Origin: Oscillospiraceae bacterium
Lineage (GTDB): Bacteria; Bacillota; Clostridia; Oscillospirales; Oscillospiraceae
Length of the DNA stretch: 64,000 nucleotides
Assembly: GCA_009783555.1 (NCBI GenBank)
Contig: WRDH01000008.1
Span: 1-64,000, forward strand
Direction of reading: 5' to 3'
The first letter of the stretch is position 1; the number at the start of each line of letters is the position of its first letter. A program made the translations under genes and the position numbers. The notes under the pieces are model-generated. The model had not been told where the DNA came from. It saw only the letters and a list, made by a program, of their open reading frames with translations, and did no database searches. Below, piece by piece: positions 17,336-27,809 of the stretch.

Positions 17336-18877
17336 ATGAAGAAAATATTACTTATTCCACTTGACGAAAGACCGTGTAATTACGATTTTCCGCAATTGCT
17401 TGCAGGAGACACCGATTATGAGCTTGTTGTTCCTCCAAGAGAAATTCTTGGAAAGAAAAAGCAATGCGGTAACGTGGATGCCATATGGTCGTGGCTGCTC
17501 GAACATATAGTAGATTGTGACGATGCCATTATATCGATAGATACACTCCTTTACTCCGGAATAGTGCCGTCCAGATTGCATTATGAGAATGCCGAAACGC
17601 TTATATCTAAGCTTGAGCGGCTGAGAGAAGTAAGGAAAGCATTGCCTTCGCTTAATATCTATGCATTTAACCTCATTATGAGAAATCCAACATATTCAAG
17701 TGATGATGAAGAACCTGATTATTATGGTTTGTGGGGTGCGGAAATCCATCGTTGGGGAGTAATAACACATCGAAAAGAGCTTGATATCGCAACGGAGGAT
17801 GAGCGTCAAGAGCTTGATAATATCAACAAAAGACTTCCAAAAGAACATCTTAAGGATTATCTTAACAGACGCGCAGTAAACATAGAGGTCAATAAAAAGG
17901 TTGTCGAGCTTACTGCAGAAGGACTTTTCACTTTTTCTCTGTTTCCGCAGGATGATGCATCGCCATATGGCTTAACAGCAAAAGACCAGCAGCTCATACG
18001 AGAGAAGATACGTCACCATGATGTCGACCTGAACGTTTATATGTACCCGGATGCAGATGCGGCAGTTAATACATTACTCGCAAGGGCAATAAACAACAGG
18101 GAACATAAGCGACCCTTGGTATTCGTAAAATTTGCCAGTAACGTCGGCGGAGCAGTCATACCCGACTATGAGGACAGGCTCGTCGGAGAAACAATTAAGT
18201 ATCATATCCTTGCTGCAGGCGGGCTTGTTGCTTCTTGTGTAAGCGAAGCAGATATCGTACTCATGATAAATATCCCAAGCGGTGGCATGCAGGATAGATG
18301 GACGGAAATCGATTCAAGATCTGAGTTGCCCAGCACCATTGAGTATGATGCCAACAGAACCTTGATTGAGCTGATAGAGTACGCTGATTATGCGATATCA
18401 CAGCTAAACAAGAGCGTTGTGTTTGCAGATATAGCTTATTGCAACGGCGGCGATCATCTATTGTTTCGCTTACTTCGACAGAAGGACTTACTGTGGAAGC
18501 TTGCAGGTTATGCAGGCTGGAATACATCTTCAAATACAATAGGCACATGCCTACCCATGGGAATGATATATAGTATCTATGGCTGCACAAAAGCACATAT
18601 TGACTTTCTTGCTTTAAGATACTTGGAGGATATAGGCTTTAGTTGTTATGTCAGGCGTGATGTCATTCTGGAAGAACTCCCCCGGATAACGGGTTTGGAT
18701 TCGCAGAAAATAGACGGTCCGCGCGGCAACGTTGCGGAAATTGTGCATAATCGCTTGCAAAAGTTCGCTGACGAGAGTTTGAGCGGAAATCATAAAACTG
18801 TTAAAATAACCGATTGTTATATGCCTTGGAGCAGAATGTTTGAAGTAGGAATGGAAGTACATGTACATGATTCGTAA
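17336..18877 (+). CDS. DUF4127 family protein
   Basis: A 513-residue protein of the DUF4127 family, recognised from the N-terminus (LLIPLDERPCNYDFPQLLA), the segment IISIDTLLYSGIVPSR and the C-terminal YCNGGDHLL and GTCLPMG motifs. No enzyme activity is established in my knowledge. It lacks an obvious signal peptide. It starts three bases after the ROK stop and its end overlaps the AAC(3)-like gene, so it belongs to the sugar operon. The repeated DERP, DTLLY and NGGD acidic motifs suggest a metal-dependent hydrolase or lyase acting on a sugar, but that is inference. Confidence 0.8.
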   Translation: MKKILLIPLDERPCNYDFPQLLAGDTDYELVVPPREILGKKKQCGNVDAIWSWLLEHIVDCDDAIISIDTLLYSGIVPSRLHYENAETLISKLERLREVRKALPSLNIYAFNLIMRNPTYSSDDEEPDYYGLWGAEIHRWGVITHRKELDIATEDERQELDNINKRLPKEHLKDYLNRRAVNIEVNKKVVELTAEGLFTFSLFPQDDASPYGLTAKDQQLIREKIRHHDVDLNVYMYPDADAAVNTLLARAINNREHKRPLVFVKFASNVGGAVIPDYEDRLVGETIKYHILAAGGLVASCVSEADIVLMINIPSGGMQDRWTEIDSRSELPSTIEYDANRTLIELIEYADYAISQLNKSVVFADIAYCNGGDHLLFRLLRQKDLLWKLAGYAGWNTSSNTIGTCLPMGMIYSIYGCTKAHIDFLALRYLEDIGFSCYVRRDVILEELPRITGLDSQKIDGPRGNVAEIVHNRLQKFADESLSGNHKTVKITDCYMPWSRMFEVGMEVHVHDS

Positions 18878-19601
18878 CCAATTACGCGACTTAAGCATTG
18901 CTCCCGGAGATGTGGTGCTTATGCATTCATCCATGAAAGCTCTTGAAACAGAACTTACTCCTGAGGACTTTCTTCTTGAGCTAATGGATGCACTCACCAA
19001 CGCCGGCACACTGCTTCTGCCTGCGCTCACATATGAGTCGGTAACGTTAGAGCATCCCTATTTCACTGTAACCGAAAGCGAGCCATGTGTCGGTGTTCTG
19101 CCAAAAACCTTTATGAAAATGAGAGGTGTGCAACGAAGTATGCACCCCACACACTCTGTTTTTGCATGGGGAGCAAATGCAGATGCGTTAACCCGCGAGC
19201 ATATTAAAGACAATACACCGGTAGGTCCTTTTTCTCCGTTTATGCTACTGCCGGGGTTTGACGGCAAAATCCTGTTTGTCGGAGATATCCTTCACTCATG
19301 TACATTCATGCACGGCATCGAAGAAATCGTCAAAGCTCCATATGTTATGAACAAGGATATGACAAAGTACACGCTGACTGATGCAAAAGGTATCACCGTT
19401 AATAAAGACTATTACACACATAATTTTAAAGGTTGGGAACAAGAGTATCCCCGAATTCGTGACATTCTTAAATACCCTGACATCCGTACAGGTTTCATCT
19501 GCGCTGCTCCCTGCACACTAATTAATCCGAAAAAACTAAAAACCGCTGCAATCGAGCGGTTTCATGAAGATATCTACGCATTCGTCAGCCCTGTTCTCTA
19601 A
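18867..19601 (+). CDS. AAC(3)-family N-acetyltransferase
   Basis: A 244-residue acetyltransferase of the aminoglycoside 3-N-acetyltransferase fold. Family motifs are APGDVVLMHSSMKAL at the start, PTHSVFAWGANAD (preceded by MH) and DNTPVGPFSPFMLL. ATG 18867 has GGAAG nine bases before it; ATG 18861 is an alternative. It overlaps DUF4127 by 11 to 17 bases and is the last gene of a sugar operon, so acetyl transfer to an amino sugar is at least as likely as antibiotic resistance. Its 3' end overlaps the convergent rnhA by 17 bases. Confidence 0.82.
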   Translation: MIRNQLRDLSIAPGDVVLMHSSMKALETELTPEDFLLELMDALTNAGTLLLPALTYESVTLEHPYFTVTESEPCVGVLPKTFMKMRGVQRSMHPTHSVFAWGANADALTREHIKDNTPVGPFSPFMLLPGFDGKILFVGDILHSCTFMHGIEEIVKAPYVMNKDMTKYTLTDAKGITVNKDYYTHNFKGWEQEYPRIRDILKYPDIRTGFICAAPCTLINPKKLKTAAIERFHEDIYAFVSPVL

Positions 19602-20028
19602 ACTTCCTGCTTTCCTCTACAGCCATTTCATCGCATCTGTTATTATATTCGTTATCTGTGTGACCTTTGACCCATTCAAAGGTCACTTTGTGTTTTTCAA
19701 GCAATGGTACAAGTTTAATCCAAAGGTCAGGGTTTTTTACTTCCCCGCCTTTTCTTTTCCAACCCTTTTTTTGCCAGGACTCCAGCCAGCCAAGGTTTAT
19801 TGCGTTTGCAACATATTGCGAGTCTGTATATAACAAGACCTCGCATGGCTCTTTTAAAGCATTCAACGCTTTGATTACTGCTGTAAGTTCCATGCGGTTG
19901 TTTGTTGTGCTCGGTTCTCCTCCACTCAGCTCTTTTTTGTTTGTACCATACATAAGTATGGCACCCCACCCTCCGGGTCCGGGATTTCCGCTGCACGCAC
20001 CATCAGTGTAAACTGTTACTTTTTTCAT
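19585..20028 (-). CDS. rnhA: Ribonuclease HI
   Basis: A 147-residue enzyme that cuts the RNA strand of RNA-DNA hybrids. The catalytic DEDD set is visible: YTDGACSGNPGPGGWG, the Glu in NNRMELTAV, the Asp in LYTDSQY, and the C-terminal WVKGHTDNEYNNRCDEMA. It starts one base after the gyrA stop and so is co-transcribed at the end of the gyrB-gyrA operon. Its 3' end overlaps the convergent acetyltransferase gene. Confidence 0.96.
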   Translation of the reverse strand: MKKVTVYTDGACSGNPGPGGWGAILMYGTNKKELSGGEPSTTNNRMELTAVIKALNALKEPCEVLLYTDSQYVANAINLGWLESWQKKGWKRKGGEVKNPDLWIKLVPLLEKHKVTFEWVKGHTDNEYNNRCDEMAVEESRKFREQG

Positions 20029-22611
20029 TTAGTTTTCATTACTTTCGCTTGAGGTTTCATTTTCAGCAGTTTCCACAACTGTATCAACGTTTTCTTCATT
20101 TGTCATTTGTACTTTGTCATTTATTATTTGCTCCTCTTCTTCGTCCTTCTCCGTCCTTGCTATTGAGATAACTTTTGTTTCTTTTCCCGTACGCATTAAA
20201 CGGACGCCTTGTGAGGCGCGGCTGTAGGTGCTTATTGAGTCTGCTGCCATTCTTATTATTGTTCCATCGTCCGATATGAGTAAGACGTCATCGTTTTCAT
20301 CCACTACTTTTACTCCGGCTACTTTTCCGGTTTTTTCGTTAATTGCGTGGTTTCTTTTGCCATAACCGCCTCTTTTTTGTACTCCGCCTTCTTCGCCGCC
20401 GCGTAAATACTCGTTTATATCCGTTCTTTTGCCGTAACCGTTTTCTGTGACTGTCAGAAGAGCACCGCCTTCTCTGGCCCTCGCCGCACCTACGCAAAAA
20501 TCGCCTTTGCGCAGTCTGATTCCGCGTACCCCTGCCGCAACTCTACCCATTGTTCGAACATCTGTTTCGTTGAAGAATATCGCCATACCGTTATGTGTTG
20601 CTATCAATATTTTTTGTTTACCGTCGGTTTCACGGACTGATATTAATTCATCGTCTTCTGCAAGCGTAATTGCACGTATTCCGACATTCTTTATATTACA
20701 CAGCTCCATTTTTTTCATACGCTTAACAGTGCCGTCACGTGTTACAAAAACAAGGTATTCGTCCTCAGCAAATTCTCGCATTCTTATCATAGCCGAAACT
20801 TTTTCGCCCGGCATTATCGGTATTATGTTAATAATATTAGTTCCTCTTGCCTGACGTCCCGATTCCGGCACCAGATATCCCTTCTTGCGATAAACTCTGC
20901 CCTGATTTGTGAAGAATAGTAAATAGTCATGTGTCGAGGCTGTAAAGACGGTTTCTACATAATCCTCATCTTTTGTAGTCATGGCAGTAATTCCGCGCCC
21001 ACCCCGTTTTTGCGCTTTATATGTATTTGCAGGCAATCTCTTGATATATCCTGCATTGGTCAGAGTATATACACATTCCTCTTCGTCTATCAAATCTTCT
21101 ATATCTATTTCATCTTCGACGATTGCTATTTCCGTGCGTCTTTCATCGCCATACTTATCTCTGACTTCTGCAAGTTCTTCTTTCAAAACCTCGTCAAGCT
21201 TTTCCTGACTATCGAGCAGCATCAGATAATACTCAATCATTTTTTGAAGCTCTGCATACTCTTTTTCGATTTTTTCTATTTCAAGACCTTGCAGGCTGCG
21301 CAGACGCATTTCCAGAATCGCCTGTGTTTGCACATCGCTGAGCTCAAATCTTTCCATCAAGCGTTCTTTAGCGTTATCGTAGCTTGTGCGGATTATGCGG
21401 ATAACTTCGTCTATGTTATCACACGCTATTCTTAAACCTTCGAGGATGTGTGCGCGTTCGCGGGCTTTTTTCAAGTCGTATTCCGTACGGCGTCTGACAA
21501 TTTCACGTTGGAATGTAATATATTCTTCGAGCATTTGTTTAAGTGATAGAATACGGGGCTGGGATTGATCATCAACAAGCGCGAGCATAACTATCGCAAA
21601 TGTTGTTTGCATCTGTGTCTGTGCATACAGGCGGTTAAGCACCACTTGCGGGTTTGCATCTCTTTTTAGCTCAATAACAATCCTCATGCCGTCCCTGTCG
21701 GATTCGTCACGCATGGCGGACAGACCTTCGATTCGCTTGTGCTTTACATTTTCTGCAATAGATTCTAACAAACGCGCTTTATTTACCTGATAAGGCAGCT
21801 CTGTGACGATGATTCTTGTGCGTCCCTGTGCAAACTCCTCCATTTCCGTTCTGGAACGGACACGGATTCGCCCGCGTCCTGTCGCATATGCGGCTCTCAT
21901 GCCTGCTCTACCCATGATAATTCCGCGGGTTGGAAAGTCCGGACCTGTTATATGTTCCATAATATCATCAAGATCCGCATCAGGAATATCCATAACGTGT
22001 ATGACCGCATTAATGACTTCTGTCAGGTTATGCGGCGGTATATTCGTTGTCATGCCTACAGCGATACCGCTTGAGCCGTTGACCAGCAGGTTCGGAAATC
22101 TGCTTGGTAATACTCTTGGTTGCTTACGTGTTTCGTCGTAGTTCGGCTCCCAGTTAACGGTTTCCTTACCGATTTCTCTGAGCATTTCGTCGGAAATTCT
22201 TGACAGGCGCGCTTCCGTATAACGCATAGCAGCAGGGGGGTCGCCATCCACGGAACCGAAGTTGCCATGACCCGATATGAGCTGATAACGAAGTGAAAAG
22301 TCCTGTGCCATACGCACCAGTGCATCGTAAATAGACAGGTCACCGTGCGGATGGTATTTTCCCATAATATCACCAACCGCTGTTGCTGCTTTTCTAAAAG
22401 GCTTATCGCTCGTCAAGCCGCTCTCATGCATAGTGTAGAGGATACGGCGATGAATGGGTTTAAGTCCGTCACGCACGTCAGGTAGAGCCCTGTCGATGAT
22501 AACCGACATAGCATATGTGAGAAATGACGTCTCCATTTCTACTTCAAGTGGTGTAGTGACAATTTTCTGCTCAGGAAAACTGATATCTCCTGTTTTTTCT
22601 TTCTTTGGCAT
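20029..22611 (-). CDS. gyrA: DNA gyrase subunit A
   Basis: The 860-residue A subunit cuts and rejoins DNA in gyrase. Tyr131 (RYTEARLS) is the nucleophile. The resistance-determining loop reads [10 protein letters not shown] (residues 87-96), with Leu92 where E. coli has Ser83. A GyrA-box (QKRGGRG) begins the C-terminal DNA-wrapping propeller with the usual repeats ([20 protein letters not shown]). The last 40 or so residues are an acidic tail containing [11 protein letters not shown], encoded by a TTTGTCATTTG-like simple repeat. It follows gyrB by 53 bases. Confidence 0.98.
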   Translation of the reverse strand: MPKKEKTGDISFPEQKIVTTPLEVEMETSFLTYAMSVIIDRALPDVRDGLKPIHRRILYTMHESGLTSDKPFRKAATAVGDIMGKYHPHGDLSIYDALVRMAQDFSLRYQLISGHGNFGSVDGDPPAAMRYTEARLSRISDEMLREIGKETVNWEPNYDETRKQPRVLPSRFPNLLVNGSSGIAVGMTTNIPPHNLTEVINAVIHVMDIPDADLDDIMEHITGPDFPTRGIIMGRAGMRAAYATGRGRIRVRSRTEMEEFAQGRTRIIVTELPYQVNKARLLESIAENVKHKRIEGLSAMRDESDRDGMRIVIELKRDANPQVVLNRLYAQTQMQTTFAIVMLALVDDQSQPRILSLKQMLEEYITFQREIVRRRTEYDLKKARERAHILEGLRIACDNIDEVIRIIRTSYDNAKERLMERFELSDVQTQAILEMRLRSLQGLEIEKIEKEYAELQKMIEYYLMLLDSQEKLDEVLKEELAEVRDKYGDERRTEIAIVEDEIDIEDLIDEEECVYTLTNAGYIKRLPANTYKAQKRGGRGITAMTTKDEDYVETVFTASTHDYLLFFTNQGRVYRKKGYLVPESGRQARGTNIINIIPIMPGEKVSAMIRMREFAEDEYLVFVTRDGTVKRMKKMELCNIKNVGIRAITLAEDDELISVRETDGKQKILIATHNGMAIFFNETDVRTMGRVAAGVRGIRLRKGDFCVGAARAREGGALLTVTENGYGKRTDINEYLRGGEEGGVQKRGGYGKRNHAINEKTGKVAGVKVVDENDDVLLISDDGTIIRMAADSISTYSRASQGVRLMRTGKETKVISIARTEKDEEEEQIINDKVQMTNEENVDTVVETAENETSSESNEN
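20095..20131 (-). repeat. Low-complexity repeat captured in the gyrA tail
   Basis: A TTTGTCATTTGTACTTTG-type degenerate repeat (plus strand) encodes the INDKVQ stretch of the GyrA tail. A sister sequence encodes INDKGQ in the MutL linker at 44882-44923, in the same frame. Confidence 0.5.
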
Positions 22612-22626
22612 TTGTTAACATCCCCC

Positions 22627-22653
22627 GGCGTTTCACGCCACCCCCTTCGTGAA
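22627..22653 (+). repeat. Hairpin and GGGTGGCGTGAAAC-type repeat in the gyrB-gyrA gap
   Basis: GGCG/CGCC closes a small hairpin around TTTCA, followed by CCCTT/AAGGG and a run of seven T on the plus strand. On the minus strand the unit reads GGGTGGCGTGAAACGCC. A related sequence lies at 43962-43990, after the miaA start. It looks like a terminator only on the strand opposite to gyrase, so I treat it as a dispersed repeat. Confidence 0.4.
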
Positions 22654-22664
22654 AAGGGCTTTTT

Positions 22665-24611
<1,947 letters not shown>

Positions 24612-24690
24612 TTATATTCTTCCCCTTATTTAAATTGTTGATTGCCACACCGTACGGTCGCGCAAACGAGGCAACAGCTATATCGCTATT

Positions 24691-24960
24691 CTATAAGAAT
24701 CCGGTGGGTTGCATTGTTTCAGAGCGTTTTAGTAATGTTTGCGGTGACAATTGTGATAGATATATTTTAATGTCTTTATCTTTACCGCTTACAACAAAGG
24801 ATCTCGGCAACTCGTCCGATACATTTATTACAGATCCCGCTTTTTCGGCATCGCTTAAAAACTTACGCGTTATATGTGAGCCTGTTGTGTTATCTAAATC
24901 GAATATCCCTATAACGTCAGCTTCCGGAACTATGACATTTTGCCCCAAATGTATGTACAC
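24691..24960 (-). CDS. remB: RemB/YaaB-like DUF370 protein
   Basis: An 89-residue DUF370 protein. The core YIHLGQN...IGIFDLDNTT...ITRKFLSDAEKAG and VINVSDELPRSFVV are typical. In Bacillus the gene next to recF and gyrB encodes RemB, related to the DNA-binding matrix regulator RemA. I take GTG 24960 as start, since family proteins begin at the YIHLGQN strand and GGGGGTG stands just before; the longer frame to 25017 overlaps the space after recF. It lies between recF and gyrB, the usual location. Confidence 0.88.
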   Translation of the reverse strand: MYIHLGQNVIVPEADVIGIFDLDNTTGSHITRKFLSDAEKAGSVINVSDELPRSFVVSGKDKDIKIYLSQLSPQTLLKRSETMQPTGFL

Positions 24961-25033
24961 TTCGCACCCCCGTCTGCTTTCTTCCGGTAATCCTCTATTC
25001 TGCATGGAAACAAGCATGACCTCTCGTGTGATC

Positions 25034-26146
25034 TTAGTTTTCCATTTTCATTTTTCCATCTTCAATTTCCAAAACCTTTACGCTGTTACCCACATTTACA
25101 GCACTATCATCGCAGCAGGTTATCATTACCTGTCCGCTTTTAATTCTTCCCAGAATGAAGTTTTGCCTCATGGAATCCAGCTCTGACAACACATCATCTA
25201 ATAATAATATGGGGTATTCTTTTCTGTCATCATGATGTATATCACGTTCTGCCAGTTTTATTGAAACTGCGGCAGTTCTTGCTTGACCCTGAGATGCGAA
25301 TTTGCGTGCCGCCATACCGTTTATTTCTATTTCCAAATCGTCCTTATGTGCTCCCGATAAGCATAAACCGGATCTTAGCTCAGCGCTCCGATGTTCTCTT
25401 TGGTGCTCCAGCAAATACGGCAATAACTCTGCCGGCTGTTTACCTCTTGCATCCATCCGTCCAACGGTTTTATATGTAATCGTAAGCTCCTCGGTGTTAT
25501 CTGAAAATTCATTATGAATAACTGCCGCTCTTTTTGACAAGCCTTCCGCAAATGCTGCTCTGTAGTATATAAGCCGCGCGCTTTGCTCTGCTAATTGTAA
25601 ATTAATATCGTCGAGCAGCTCAAGTAAGGACGGCTTTTCGTGGTGGTCTTTCAGTATGCGTGTTTTATGGTCATAGAGCCTGTTAAACTCCGTGAGTGCC
25701 GCAAGATATCCCGGACGAAGTTGTGAAAGGCAGTTATCCATCATCTTGCGCCTAACTGCGGCTCCGTCTCTTATGAGAGTTAAATCATCGGGGCAGAATA
25801 TTACAGCAGAAAGCCGTCCTGCCAGTTCATTTGCGTTTTTCAGCTTTACATCATTTGCATAAAGCTCACGACGACGCCCGCGAACAATCCGTGCTTCAAG
25901 TGTTTGAACCCTCTCGTTTGAATTTATACCTGCACGAATAATCGCCGTTTCGCTTTCTAAATTAATTAACTCCTTATCACTTGCCGGACGAAATGAGCGC
26001 CCTGCCGCCATATAATATATTGCTTCAACAAGGTTTGTTTTACCTTGAGCATTTCTGCCTGTTATGACATTTATGTTATCACAGAACTTTGCTGTAACAT
26101 TGTTATAGTTGCGAAATCCATCGAGATATAACTCGTTTACTGTCAT
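25034..26146 (-). CDS. recF: DNA replication and repair protein RecF
   Basis: A 370-residue SMC-like ATPase that loads RecA at gaps. Walker A is GRNAQGKTNLVEA (near residue 30), the signature region is LCLSGAHKDD, and Walker B is YPILLLDDVLSELD. The start ATG overlaps the yaaA stop by four bases. The C-terminal EDGKMKMEN is encoded by a TTTCCATTTTCATTTTTCC-type simple repeat, an apparent extension beyond the normal end. Confidence 0.96.
   Translation of the reverse strand: MTVNELYLDGFRNYNNVTAKFCDNINVITGRNAQGKTNLVEAIYYMAAGRSFRPASDKELINLESETAIIRAGINSNERVQTLEARIVRGRRRELYANDVKLKNANELAGRLSAVIFCPDDLTLIRDGAAVRRKMMDNCLSQLRPGYLAALTEFNRLYDHKTRILKDHHEKPSLLELLDDINLQLAEQSARLIYYRAAFAEGLSKRAAVIHNEFSDNTEELTITYKTVGRMDARGKQPAELLPYLLEHQREHRSAELRSGLCLSGAHKDDLEIEINGMAARKFASQGQARTAAVSIKLAERDIHHDDRKEYPILLLDDVLSELDSMRQNFILGRIKSGQVMITCCDDSAVNVGNSVKVLEIEDGKMKMEN
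25038..25070 (-). repeat. TTTTCCATTTTC simple repeat at the recF 3' end
   Basis: A degenerate run of TTTTCCATTTTCATTTTTCC type encodes the last residues of RecF. Similar low-complexity text appears in the mutL linker and, as TTATTTTCAACTTTC, in the gap at 4727-4760. Confidence 0.45.
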
Positions 26147-26382
26147 AAATTATCCTGCTTAACCAGTAAAATATATTCGCCGCAGCGGACAATATCTCCC
26201 GGTCTTATTTTTTTACCTCTGGCGCGGCAAACTTCTTTTCCGACAAACACTTCATCATTTAGTATCCGGTTTTTCGCTTCGCCGCCCGTGGATGCAATTG
26301 ATGCGAACTTTAGTAGAGAATCCAACTTGATATAATCGCCCTTAATTTTTATACTCTTTACACCGTTTAATTTAACCTTCAT
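26143..26382 (-). CDS. yaaA: S4-domain RNA-binding protein YaaA
   Basis: A 79-residue S4-like protein found between dnaN and recF in most Firmicutes (YaaA/RlbA). It has the S4 pattern IKLDSLLKFASIASTGGEA...VFVGKEVCRARGKKIRPGD. It binds structured RNA, probably in ribosome assembly. It overlaps recF by four bases (ATGA), so they are translationally coupled. Confidence 0.93.
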   Translation of the reverse strand: MKVKLNGVKSIKIKGDYIKLDSLLKFASIASTGGEAKNRILNDEVFVGKEVCRARGKKIRPGDIVRCGEYILLVKQDNL

Positions 26383-26464
26383 GCTAATGGTTTTCCCCGT
26401 TGCTTTATGTTTCTTAATAAATATTATTTTTATTATTTCTGCATTATCATTTCTTATTTAACCA

Positions 26465-27583
26465 CTATCCTTCATACGCTTTTAATCTTACCGGTAGTAT
26501 CATGTAAAGGAAGTTATCCGAATCGTCCGCCGGAGAAATTATGCAAGGTGTAACACTTGAGTTTAAATCAAGATTTACATCATCTGCAGGCGCGGCTTTT
26601 AGTGCTTCCAGCAGGTATTTATCGTTAAATCCTATTTCAAGCTCATCACCGTTACCACTTATAACACACTCGTCACTTGCCTTCCCAAGCGCGGACACGG
26701 AATGTAGTTTTACTACACCTTCGCTGAAAACACATCTTACAGGGCTTTTAAGCTTATCACTTATGATTAGTGATACACGCTCAACTGCTGCAATAAGTTC
26801 ATCTTTTTCTACTTTTAGCTTATACTTTGCTTGCTGAGGCAGCGAATTTTTATAGTTTAAGAAGTCACCTTCAAGTCTTCGTGATATCAAAAGTGTGTCA
26901 TTAACAGTAAAAATTATATGCTTTGAACCTAGTTTAATAGTCAGGCTACCGTCTTTATCTGAAACTATTCTTTCAACTTCAGAGAGAGCAGTTCCGGGAA
27001 CAACAAAGCTTAGCTCCGGCACTTCAGTATTTTCCAAAGACTCACGACGAAGTGCAAGCCTATATCCGTCAACTGCTACAATTGTAAGTTCATTATTTTC
27101 TGTTTCAAACAATGCGCCTGTATGTATAGGCCTTGACTCATTATCACTTACTGCAAAAATAGTTTGTGATATCATTTTTTTAAGTATTGATTCTTTTATT
27201 TGCATTGTGTCCTGCTCGTCAACAGCAGGTAACTCCGGATAATCCGAAGTAGGTGATCCCAAAACCTCAAAATCACTCATTTCACTGCTGATTTGTGCAA
27301 CATATCCTGAAGAAACGGAAATAGTTACATATTGCCCGGGCATTTTTCTGATTATCTCACTTAACAGACGCGCATTTAACACTATTCCGCCGGGTTTTTC
27401 AACCTCTGCAGAAACATTTGTAACTATGCCTGTTTTTAAGTCATATCCTGTTATTTTTACATTATCGTCCTCTGCTTCTAACAGCAATCCTTCAAGTAAC
27501 GGTATTGGACTTTTTGCTACAGCGGCTCTGGATGCAGTTAGTATTGCACCTAACAGTAAAGGTTTTTCACATGTAAATTTCAT
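26465..27583 (-). CDS. dnaN: DNA polymerase III sliding clamp (beta subunit)
   Basis: The 372-residue clamp that tethers polymerase III to DNA. It has three similar clamp domains; typical stretches are MKFTCEKPLLLGAI at the start, RPIHTGALFE and the C-terminal MILPVRL. I choose ATG 27583, with AAAGGA 12 bases before, over the longer frame to 27694 which runs into oriC. It follows the dnaA-dnaN spacer that carries the origin. Confidence 0.97.
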   Translation of the reverse strand: MKFTCEKPLLLGAILTASRAAVAKSPIPLLEGLLLEAEDDNVKITGYDLKTGIVTNVSAEVEKPGGIVLNARLLSEIIRKMPGQYVTISVSSGYVAQISSEMSDFEVLGSPTSDYPELPAVDEQDTMQIKESILKKMISQTIFAVSDNESRPIHTGALFETENNELTIVAVDGYRLALRRESLENTEVPELSFVVPGTALSEVERIVSDKDGSLTIKLGSKHIIFTVNDTLLISRRLEGDFLNYKNSLPQQAKYKLKVEKDELIAAVERVSLIISDKLKSPVRCVFSEGVVKLHSVSALGKASDECVISGNGDELEIGFNDKYLLEALKAAPADDVNLDLNSSVTPCIISPADDSDNFLYMILPVRLKAYEG

Positions 27584-27809
27584 ATTTATAAAATTCCTTT
27601 CTCTTTCTGTATTATAGATAAATATTATATTTATAGTAGTAGTAGCCGTAGGCAAAAATTCTGTGTATAAGTTCTTGAAAGCATATAATTGCAATGAAAA
27701 GAATGATAGGTATAATTGTGGAAAACTTTGACTTATTAAACTGTTTTGGTGAAAATTCTACTTTTCCACACTAAATCACAACACATCACATTTAAAAATG
27801 TTGATAACA
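27584..27809. other. oriC: Replication origin oriC (dnaA-dnaN spacer)
   Basis: The spacer has DnaA boxes of the TTWTNCACA type: TTATACACA on the minus strand (27662-27670), TTTTCCACA on the minus strand (27717-27725), TTTTCCACA on the plus strand (27762-27770), and a one-mismatch box TGTTGATAA (27799-27807). Reading leftward from the first box come a GC patch (27646-27653), four CTA/TAG trios (27634-27645) and an AT-rich stretch (27611-27633). This is the order of the Bacillus subtilis basal unwinding system: box, GC-rich, DnaA-trios, unwinding element. Confidence 0.85.
27634..27645. promoter_or_regulatory. DnaA-trio array
   Basis: Four uninterrupted TAG triplets on the plus strand, equal to 3'-GAT-5' steps for DnaA on the single strand. 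They lie between the GC patch and the AT-rich stretch of oriC, where DnaA filaments grow and melt the duplex in Bacillus. Confidence 0.7.

Noticed and set aside
18867..19601. Acquired aminoglycoside-resistance gene
   Set aside because: The gene is embedded in and overlaps a sugar operon with no mobile-element signs; resistance is not the simplest reading.
22627..22653. Intrinsic terminator for gyrB
   Set aside because: The T-run is on the plus strand, opposite to gyrB and gyrA, and no plus-strand gene lies upstream.
24635..25186. Plus-strand frame of 183 codons across remB
   Set aside because: Shadow of remB and recF; no family resemblance or ribosome site.
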